Part shown: one piece after another, positions 32,838 through 38,208 of the stretch
How positions within the stretch are numbered: the stretch's first letter is position 1
Layout of the letters: each line of letters opens with the position of its first letter
NCBI RefSeq assembly: GCF_900114015.1
Contig: NZ_FORN01000053.1
Coordinates: forward strand, 1-38,208
DNA from: Caulobacter sp. UNC279MFTsu5.1
GTDB taxonomy: Bacteria; Pseudomonadota; Alphaproteobacteria; Caulobacterales; Caulobacteraceae
Length of the DNA stretch: 38,208 nt
Direction of reading: 5' to 3'
Position numbers and translations under genes: made by a program
The notes under the pieces: model-generated
Databases searched by the model: none
The model's input: only the letters and a program-made list of their open reading frames with translations
What the model was told of the DNA's origin: nothing

Positions 32838-33530
32838 GTGACTCCGTACGTTCTGGTGGTCGAAGACGAAGACGCCCTGGCCACCCTGCTGCACTACAAT
32901 CTCGACAAGGAAGGCTACGTCGTCGGCGTGGCCGGCGACGGCGAGGAGGCCCTGACCATGGCCTCCGAACGCGCCCCGGACCTGGTGATCCTCGACTGGA
33001 TGCTGCCCAAGGTCTCGGGCATCGAGGTCTGCCGCCGCCTGCGCGGCCGCAGCGAGACCCGCAACGTGCCGATCATCATGCTGACGGCGCGCGGCGAGGA
33101 GAGCGACCGAATCCGCGGCCTGGACACCGGCGCCGACGACTACGTGGTCAAGCCGTTCTCGATGATCGAGCTGACCGCCCGCGTCCGCGCCGTGCTGCGC
33201 CGCATCCGCCCGGGCCTGGCCGACGACCGCATCACGGTCGGCGACATCGTCATCGACCGCGTCGCCCATCGGGTGAAGCGCCAGGGCAAGGAAGTCCACC
33301 TGGGCCCCACAGAGTTCCGCCTGCTGGACTACCTGATGCAGCACCCGGGCCGGGTGTTCAGCCGCGAACAGCTGCTGGACGCCGTCTGGGGCTCGGACGT
33401 CTATGTCGAGGCCCGAACCGTGGACGTCCACATCGGCCGCCTGCGCAAGGCGCTGAACGGCGACGTCGACGGCGATCCGATCCGCACCGTGCGGTCGGCG
33501 GGGTATTCGCTGGACCTCGACGCGGCGTAG
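32838..33530 (+). CDS. phoB: Phosphate regulon response regulator PhoB
   Basis: DNA-binding activator of the phosphate regulon. The 230 residues comprise a receiver (Glu9-Asp10, Asp53 in LVILDWMLPK, Thr83, Lys105 in YVVKPFS) and a winged-helix domain (EVHLGPTEFRLLDYLMQHPG, VWGSDVYVEARTVDVHIGRL). The start codon is GTG at 32838, with AAGAGG about nine bases upstream. It ends the phoR-pstC-pstA-pstB-phoU-phoB cluster and presumably binds the repeats at 28346-28376. Confidence 0.96.
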   Translation: MTPYVLVVEDEDALATLLHYNLDKEGYVVGVAGDGEEALTMASERAPDLVILDWMLPKVSGIEVCRRLRGRSETRNVPIIMLTARGEESDRIRGLDTGADDYVVKPFSMIELTARVRAVLRRIRPGLADDRITVGDIVIDRVAHRVKRQGKEVHLGPTEFRLLDYLMQHPGRVFSREQLLDAVWGSDVYVEARTVDVHIGRLRKALNGDVDGDPIRTVRSAGYSLDLDAA

Positions 33531-33596
33531 GGGCGGCGGATTTAGGTTGCATACGTGCGCCACGTGTCGTTTCTGCCCCTGGGTCTGGGGATAGAA

Positions 33597-34127
33597 ATGG
33601 CGCGTAGAATTTTCACGTTCTGGTTTGGCTTGGTTGTGGCGGTTGCTTGCCATGGCTCGGCGTTCGCCGGACCGGTCGAAGATGGCCTAGAGGCCGCGAA
33701 GCGAAGCGACTACGCGACAGCGCTAAAGCTGTGGCTTCCTGCAGCGGAACAGGGCGACGCTAACGCACAGTCCTATCTCGGCCTTCTCTATCTCAGAGGC
33801 TGGGGCGTGCGGCAGGATAACGCCCAAGCCGCGCGGTGGTATCGCAAGGCTGCTGACCAGGGAAATACCGCGGCACAAAACAATCTCGCGACGCTCTACG
33901 GAAACGGAACTGGCGTACCTCAGGACTATGGCCAAGCCTTTGTCCTACTGCGCAAGGCCGCCGACGCCGGCGCCATGGAAGCCTATGTTAATCTCGCACG
34001 AGCCTACGAGGCCGGGCGCGGGGTCGCGAAAGATTGTAGCGCCGCGCTTGGATGGTACCGCAAGGCCGTGCATGGCGGCTACCCCGGTGCACGGGAAGCT
34101 CTAGCAGACAGTACCTGCCGCCCCTGA
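33597..34127 (+). CDS. Secreted Sel1-repeat protein
   Basis: A 176-residue protein with a signal peptide (FTFWFGLVVAVACHGSAFAG) and three or four Sel1-like repeats, for example AQSYLGLLYLRGWGVRQDNA, AAQNNLATLYGNGTGVPQDY and AYVNLARAYEAGRGVAKDCS. Sel1 repeats form alpha-alpha solenoids that bind other proteins. Two cysteines, one in the third repeat and one near the C-terminus, might pair. The ATG at 33597 follows a GGGG stretch. The gene uses TTA, CTA, AAT, GTT and AGT codons rarely seen in its neighbours, suggesting transfer. It lies directly behind phoB in the same direction, but there is no sign that it belongs to the phosphate regulon. Confidence 0.85.
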   Translation: MARRIFTFWFGLVVAVACHGSAFAGPVEDGLEAAKRSDYATALKLWLPAAEQGDANAQSYLGLLYLRGWGVRQDNAQAARWYRKAADQGNTAAQNNLATLYGNGTGVPQDYGQAFVLLRKAADAGAMEAYVNLARAYEAGRGVAKDCSAALGWYRKAVHGGYPGAREALADSTCRP

Positions 34128-34230
34128 CAAGGCCAGACGACAGAGCAGGTTTGCCATCAAGGCTTCAAGGCGCGGTCTCGCCGCTACGGGCGGAGGCTGG
34201 TGGGGCGCGGCTTTAGCGTGGGATCATACC

Positions 34231-34337
34231 CCCTTGCCCCCACCTGACCGCTTCGCGGTCTGTTCGGAGCCTTCACGCTTAGGCTCTTCCCCCTTTGGGG
34301 GAAGACGATCGCGAAGCGATCCGTAGGGGGCAAGTGG
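34231..34337. repeat. Family B repeat, second copy
   Basis: CCCTTGCCCCCACCTGACCG at the left and TAGGGGGCAAGTGG at the right, with GACCGCTTCGCGGTC and GATCGCGAAGCGATC hairpins and a CCCCCTTTGGGGG centre. It is close to 4790-4908, but its internal hairpin stems have changed in compensated fashion (GACCGC...GCGGTC against GATCGC...GCGATC), which suggests that pairing is kept. Confidence 0.75.
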
Positions 34338-34338
34338 A

Positions 34339-34671
34339 TCACAACCGCGCGCGGCCGCCGCCCTTGAGCTTGTCGAGCGCCCGGCGGGCGTGGTCGGCCT
34401 GGGCGGCGACGGGGGCCAGGGCGGCGCCGAAGGCCGGAGCCGTCTCGCCGGCCGGCGTCGCGCGCGCCATCGGCACGATCAGCGCCACCTTGCGCGCCAT
34501 GGCGGCGATCTCGCCGATCGCCTTGGCCTTGTCGCGGGCCCTTCGGATCTCGGCGGGATCGTCGCTGCGGTCGAGGATGGCCCAGGTCGCGTCGAGGGCG
34601 GCCATCAGCTTGGCTTGCAGGGCCTGGGACCAGGCGACGGACGGGGCGGGGGTGTTTGGGGTCTGGGTCAT
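34339..34671 (-). CDS. Small helical protein of unknown function
   Basis: A 110-residue protein I cannot assign. It is rich in Ala, Arg and Lys with a central helix (SDDPAEIRRARDKAKAIGEI, then AAMARKVALIVPMA) and a basic C-terminal end (LDKLKGGGRARL). There is no signal peptide or membrane helix. The charge pattern could suit a nucleic-acid or protein-binding helical protein. The ATG at 34671 has no good ribosome site; a GTG two codons earlier is possible. It sits alone between repeats, convergent with the Sel1 gene. Confidence 0.6.
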   Translation of the reverse strand: MTQTPNTPAPSVAWSQALQAKLMAALDATWAILDRSDDPAEIRRARDKAKAIGEIAAMARKVALIVPMARATPAGETAPAFGAALAPVAAQADHARRALDKLKGGGRARL

Positions 34672-34778
34672 GCCCACAGTGTGGGGCCGTCCTGGAGGGC
34701 GGGGATAGGAAACGTGCGTTTTCGTGTAGGGCTTTGAATTTGTTGAGGGCGTGATCGCCGAGCGCGGGGATAGACACG

Positions 34779-34955
34779 GATCCCTCTCCCCTTGCGGGAG
34801 AGGGCGGCGGTCCGGAGGACCGTCGGGCGGAGGGGCTCCCGAACGCGAACCGCCGCGACTGGCCTTTCGGCTCGTCGCGGCGGTCGGGTCTTTCTACCCC
34901 TCATCCGACCTGCTTGGCAGGCCACCTTCTCCGGCAAGGGGAGAAGGACGACGCG
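34779..34955. repeat. Family C G/C-run repeat upstream of purD
   Basis: CCCTCTCCCCTTGCGGGAGA at the left and CCTTCTCCGGCAAGGGGAGA at the right, with inner GCGGTCCGGAGGACCGTCGG and CCGCCGCGACTGG/CGTCGCGGCGG dyads. The gap between 34672 and 35026 otherwise holds only AT-richer sequence near 34700-34760, which may contain the promoter of the minus-strand gene, and the purD leader. Confidence 0.65.
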
Positions 34956-35026
34956 CCCTGTGGATAACTTTCCTCCCGCACGACCCGCCTTGACCCCGCC
35001 CCCCGCCCGCGCGACATCCCCGCCTC

Positions 35027-36313
35027 ATGGAAAAGCTGAACATCCTCCTCGTCGGGTCCGGCGGGCGCGAGCACGCCCTGGCCTGGAAGATCGCCCAGTC
35101 GCCGCTGTGCGGCCGCCTGGTGGCCGCGCCGGGCAATCCGGGGATCGCCGCCGTCGCCGAGCTGGCGCCGGTGAAGGTCACCGACGTGGCGGGGCTGGTC
35201 GCCCTGGCGCGCGAGATCGCCGCCGACCTGGTGGTGGTCGGGCCGGAATCGGCGCTGGAGGTCGGCCTCGCCGACGAACTGGCCAAGGCCGGAATCCCCT
35301 GCTTCGGCGGCAGCGCCCAGGCCGCGCGGCTGGAGACCAGCAAGGCCTTCACCAAGGACTTCTGCGCCCGCCACGGCCTGCCGACGGCGGCCTACGGCGT
35401 GTTCACCGACGCGGCCTCGGCGGGGGCCTTCCTCGACACCCTGAACGCGCCGTTCGTGATCAAGGCCGACGGCCTGGCGGCCGGCAAGGGCGTGGTGATC
35501 GCCGCCACGCGCGACGAGGCCGACGCCGCCGTGCTGGACATGCTGGGCGGCCGCTTCGGCTCGGCCGGGGCGCGGGTGGTGATCGAGGAGTTCATGCACG
35601 GCGAGGAGGCCTCCCTCTTCGCGATCTGCGACGGCAAGACGGCGGTGCTGTTCGGCGCGGCCCAGGACCACAAGCGGGCCTATGACGGCGACGAGGGCCC
35701 CAACACCGGCGGCATGGGCACCTATTCGCCGCCGCCGGTCCTGACCCCGGCCCTGGTCGACCAGGCCTGGCGCGAGCTGGTCGAGCCCACCGTGGCCGGC
35801 ATGGCCGCCGAGGGCTGCCCCTATGTCGGCGTGCTCTATGCCGGGCTGATGCTGACGGAAACCGGACCCAGGCTGGTCGAGTACAACGCCCGCTTCGGCG
35901 ATCCCGAATGCCAGACCCTGATGCTGCGGCTGGAAAGCGACCTGGTCCCGCTGCTGCTGGCCGCCGCCAAGGGCGAGCTGGCCTCGGCCGACAAGCCGGT
36001 CTGGCGCGACGAGGCGGCGATCTGCGTGGTGCTGGCCGCCGAGGGCTATCCCGACGCGCCGGTGACCGGCGGGTTGATCCAGGGCGCCGACAACGCGTTC
36101 GGCGGCGAGGCGGTGATCTTCCACGCCGGCACGGCCCGCGACGCCGAGGGCCGCCTGGTGGCGTCCGGCGGCCGGGTGCTGAACGTCTGCGCCCTGGGCG
36201 CGACGCTGCACGAGGCCCGCGACGTCGCCTATGCGGCCCTGGGCACGGTGTCGCTGGAGGGCGGGTTCTACCGCAGCGACATCGGCTGGCGGGCGCTGAG
36301 CCAGCACGGCTGA
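35027..36313 (+). CDS. purD: Phosphoribosylamine-glycine ligase
   Basis: ATP-grasp enzyme joining phosphoribosylamine and glycine in purine synthesis. The 428 residues start MEKLNILLVGSGGREHALAW (nucleotide-binding loop) and show PGNPGI, VVVGPESALEVGLAD, FVIKADGLAAGKGVV, QDHKRAYDGDEGPNTGGMG and EYNARFGDPECQ, all PurD landmarks. Length is normal. It is a single-gene unit, convergent with the VOC gene downstream. No purine riboswitch was recognised in its leader. Confidence 0.97.
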   Translation: MEKLNILLVGSGGREHALAWKIAQSPLCGRLVAAPGNPGIAAVAELAPVKVTDVAGLVALAREIAADLVVVGPESALEVGLADELAKAGIPCFGGSAQAARLETSKAFTKDFCARHGLPTAAYGVFTDAASAGAFLDTLNAPFVIKADGLAAGKGVVIAATRDEADAAVLDMLGGRFGSAGARVVIEEFMHGEEASLFAICDGKTAVLFGAAQDHKRAYDGDEGPNTGGMGTYSPPPVLTPALVDQAWRELVEPTVAGMAAEGCPYVGVLYAGLMLTETGPRLVEYNARFGDPECQTLMLRLESDLVPLLLAAAKGELASADKPVWRDEAAICVVLAAEGYPDAPVTGGLIQGADNAFGGEAVIFHAGTARDAEGRLVASGGRVLNVCALGATLHEARDVAYAALGTVSLEGGFYRSDIGWRALSQHG

Positions 36314-36329
36314 GGGCCGAACCACGGTT

Positions 36330-36355
36330 GGGGACGGGCGCATGCGCCTGTCCCC
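36330..36355. terminator. Hairpin between convergent purD and VOC gene
   Basis: GGGGACGGGCGC and GCGCCTGTCCCC form a 12-pair stem (one G-U) around AT. It lies 17 bases past the purD stop and 14 before the stop of the opposing gene, so it may serve both. No strong T run on either side. Confidence 0.55.
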
Positions 36356-36368
36356 GTTCCGCGCCGCG

Positions 36369-36728
36369 TTAGCCCTGGTGCGCCACCTCCACCAGGATGT
36401 CGCCCGGCGCGGTCAGGTAGAAGGCGAAGGCGCCGTGTTGCATGGATGGCGGCTCGACGGCCAGGCCGCCGGCGGCCATGCGGGCCTGGAGCCCCGACAC
36501 CGCCGCCGGGCTGTCCAGATGAAAGCCGATGTGGAACGGGATCGGCCAGGCCTGGGCCCCGTCGCGGCGCAGGCGGCTGAGCACCAGCACCAGGCCGGCG
36601 GCGTCGCGCAGGATGGCCAGGCCGTCCTGGCCCAGGGTCCGCTCATGGGTGAAGCCCAGCCAGGTTTCGAAGAAGTCCCGCGTCGCGGCGACGTCGGGCA
36701 CGGGCAGGTCGATATGGTTCAGGCGCAT
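36369..36728 (-). CDS. VOC (glyoxalase/bleomycin-resistance-like) protein
   Basis: A 119-residue single-domain vicinal-oxygen-chelate protein. It starts MRLNHIDLPVPDVAATRDFF (metal ligand His5 expected), continues with two beta-alpha-beta-beta-beta units (FHIGFHLDSPAAVSGLQARM) and ends FAFYLTAPGDILVEVAHQG with the C-terminal Glu ligand. Members act as dioxygenases, glyoxalases or drug-binding proteins; the function cannot be set from sequence. A GGGAGAG ribosome site lies a few bases upstream of the ATG at 36728. Confidence 0.88.
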   Translation of the reverse strand: MRLNHIDLPVPDVAATRDFFETWLGFTHERTLGQDGLAILRDAAGLVLVLSRLRRDGAQAWPIPFHIGFHLDSPAAVSGLQARMAAGGLAVEPPSMQHGAFAFYLTAPGDILVEVAHQG

Positions 36729-37030
36729 GCGCGCTCTCCCTTGATGAGGCGCGGCGCACGGGGGCTCGATCGAGATCGACAACGGGACCACGCACGCCGA
36801 GCCGGCGGCGCACGATGCGCCGTCGTCTCGTCGTGGGTCCCAGCCGTGAGGCGAGGGTACAGGTTCTCCGAAGTTCGGAGCGACCGGGCTTACCTCGTCC
36901 GGTCCATGGCCCTTTTTCGACGCGGCGGTTGTAGCCGCCTTTGCGGGGGTTGCTCAAGCCGTCGAGAGGGTTGCGTCGGCGTCCGCACGCTCTAATGTCG
37001 TTTTCAAACAAGCGTTGGGGAGTGAAGCGC
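36729..37030. other. Divergent control region without a gene
   Basis: About 300 bases between the VOC gene (minus) and the phosphotransferase gene (plus). I see no convincing gene. There are small dyads: GTTCTCCGAAGTTCGGAGCG near 36862 and GGCGGTTGTAGCCGCC near 36924. An in-frame ATG at 36995 could extend the phosphotransferase, but the GGGGAG site favours 37031. Confidence 0.5.
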
Positions 37031-38110
37031 ATGGCCGCGGCCGAACCGTCCGTCCAGGACCTGAATTCCGGGACCAAGCCCGTCGACCCGCGCCACGCCA
37101 TCGACGAGGCCAAGCTGGCCACGTGGCTCGAAGCCCATGTCGAGGGCTACCGGGGGCCGCTGGAGGTGCGCCAGTTCAAGGGCGGCCAGTCCAATCCGAC
37201 CTACCAGCTGGTCACGCCGACGAAGAAGTACGTCCTGCGCCGCAAGCCGCCGGGCAAGCTGCTGCCCAGCGCCCACGCCGTCGACCGCGAGTTCAAGGTG
37301 ATCTCGGGCCTGAACAAGGCGAACTTCCCCGTCGCCAAGGCCTACGCCCTGTGCCTGGACGAGGCCGTGATCGGCACGATCTTCTATGTGATGGACAATG
37401 TCGAAGGCCGGATCCTGTGGGACGGGACCCTGCCCGACTACAAGCCGGCCGAGCGCCGGGCGATCTACGAGGCGCAGATCGCCACCCTGGCCGCCCTGCA
37501 CACGGTCGACTACGCGGCCGTCGGCCTGGCCGACTACGGCAAGCCGGGCAACTACTTCGCCCGCCAGATCGACCGCTGGACCAAGCAGTACAAGGCGTCG
37601 GAGACGAAGGTCATCGAGGAGATGGACCGGCTGATCGACTGGCTGCCGGCCACCTGCCCGGCCGACGACCAGACCGCGATCGTCCACGGCGACTACCGGC
37701 TGGACAACATGATCCTGCACGCCACCGAGCCGCGGGTGGTGGCGGTGCTGGACTGGGAGCTGTCGACCCTGGGCAACCCGCTGGCCGATTTCAGCTACTT
37801 CCTGATGAACTGGGTGATGCCGTCCGACCAGCGCGGCGGCCTGGCCGAGATCGCCGACCTGACCGCCTACGGCGTGCCGACCATCGACGAGGCGGTGACC
37901 CAGTATTGCCGGCTGACCGGCCGCGACGGCCTGCCGAACCTGGACTGGTACTTCAGCTACAACCTGTTCCGCCTGGCCGGGATCTGCCAGGGCATCGTCG
38001 GGCGGGTTCGGGATGGGACGGCGGCCAGCGCGCATGCCGAGCTGATGGAGGCGCGGGTGCCGGTGCTGGCGCGGGGGGCTTGGGATTTCGCGAAGAAGGC
38101 GGGGGCTTAG
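37031..38110 (+). CDS. APH/ACAD10-like phosphotransferase family protein
   Basis: A 359-residue protein with the aminoglycoside-phosphotransferase/choline-kinase fold. The N-lobe has QFKGGQSNPTYQL and KYVLRRKPPGKLLPSAHAV; the catalytic loop is IVHGDYRLDNMIL (His219, Asp221, Asn226) and the metal motif VLDWELSTLGNPLAD (Asp241). The RKPPG and DWELSTLGNPLAD forms are those of the family found beside acyl-CoA dehydrogenases (ACAD10/11-like), thought to phosphorylate hydroxyacyl-CoA-type substrates, rather than drug-resistance enzymes. The GGGGAG site eight bases upstream fixes the ATG at 37031. No acyl-CoA dehydrogenase is seen before the window ends. Confidence 0.9.
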   Translation: MAAAEPSVQDLNSGTKPVDPRHAIDEAKLATWLEAHVEGYRGPLEVRQFKGGQSNPTYQLVTPTKKYVLRRKPPGKLLPSAHAVDREFKVISGLNKANFPVAKAYALCLDEAVIGTIFYVMDNVEGRILWDGTLPDYKPAERRAIYEAQIATLAALHTVDYAAVGLADYGKPGNYFARQIDRWTKQYKASETKVIEEMDRLIDWLPATCPADDQTAIVHGDYRLDNMILHATEPRVVAVLDWELSTLGNPLADFSYFLMNWVMPSDQRGGLAEIADLTAYGVPTIDEAVTQYCRLTGRDGLPNLDWYFSYNLFRLAGICQGIVGRVRDGTAASAHAELMEARVPVLARGAWDFAKKAGA

Positions 38111-38115
38111 AGTAG

Positions 38116-38208
38116 ATCCTCCCCCTTTGGGGGAGGTGTCGCGGAGCGACGGAGGGGGTCTGCGGACTCGGCGGGTGAAACCCCCTCCGGCCCTCCGGGC
38201 CACCTCCC
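38116..38208. repeat. Family A repeat, right end (identical to 1-93)
   Basis: A 93-base copy identical to the first 93 bases of the window and in the same orientation, cut by the window end. It begins five bases after the stop codon of the phosphotransferase gene. Confidence 0.95.

Noticed and set aside
34779..34955. CRISPR-like array in G/C-run repeats
   Set aside because: The units are palindromes of different length without regular direct repeats or unique spacers, and no cas gene is present.
34960..35026. Purine riboswitch before purD
   Set aside because: The leader is short and GC-rich and lacks the conserved purine-aptamer core.
1..38208. The whole window as a circular plasmid or a composite transposon bounded by direct repeats
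   Set aside because: The content is single-copy housekeeping genes in the order expected for a Caulobacter chromosome, and no replication or transposition gene is present.

Overview
The window is GC-rich chromosomal DNA from an alphaproteobacterium of the Caulobacter group. Gene order and protein features match that genus: ffs-dnaX-ybaB-recR, rmuC-def-fmt-truA-dapE, dapD-argB, a LovK/LovR blue-light pair with the photoactive Cys70 and His180 of C. crescentus LovK, and phoR-pstCAB-phoU-phoB without a local pstS. This placement rests on recalled knowledge of these families, not on a search.

Layout. 1-4.8 kb: nudC (minus), then the SRP RNA gene with its own promoter, dnaX, a YbaB/EbfC DNA-binding protein, a secreted SnoaL/DUF4440-like protein and recR. 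4.9-9.3 kb: rmuC, def, fmt and truA, with a small lipoprotein and an unlisted 35-residue membrane protein on the minus strand. 9.5-12.6 kb: a minus-strand dapE-EamA-glsA operon divergent from a cupin gene. 12.7-15.7 kb: the accessory part. It holds a secreted protein of unknown family with unusual codon use, a broken second copy of the dapD 3' end, and a protein joining leucine-rich repeats to a kinase domain. 15.7-18.3 kb: dapD, a HAD nucleotidase and argB (lysine and arginine synthesis). 18.5-20.4 kb: lovK, lovR and an overlapping SemiSWEET-type gene. 20.6-26.7 kb: a sulfate-type binding protein, an OprO/OprP-type porin and a large autotransporter. 26.9-33.5 kb: the phosphate regulon, with a strong PHO-box candidate at the phoR/pstC junction. 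33.6-38.1 kb: a Sel1-repeat protein, a small helical protein, purD, a VOC protein and an APH-type phosphotransferase.

Many gaps hold short palindromic or G/C-run repeats of at least four families. One copy lies at each end of the window and these are identical over 93 bases, which fits a contig that stops in a dispersed repeat.

The best candidates for something new are (i) the dapD-remnant locus with its secreted orphan gene and LRR-kinase, (ii) the translational overlap of lovR with a SemiSWEET-like transporter, (iii) regularly spaced 10-11 bp repeats at phoR/pstC and upstream of the autotransporter, and (iv) the 35-residue membrane protein behind a perfect palindrome. I see no CRISPR array, tRNA, rRNA, transposase, integrase or phage gene.
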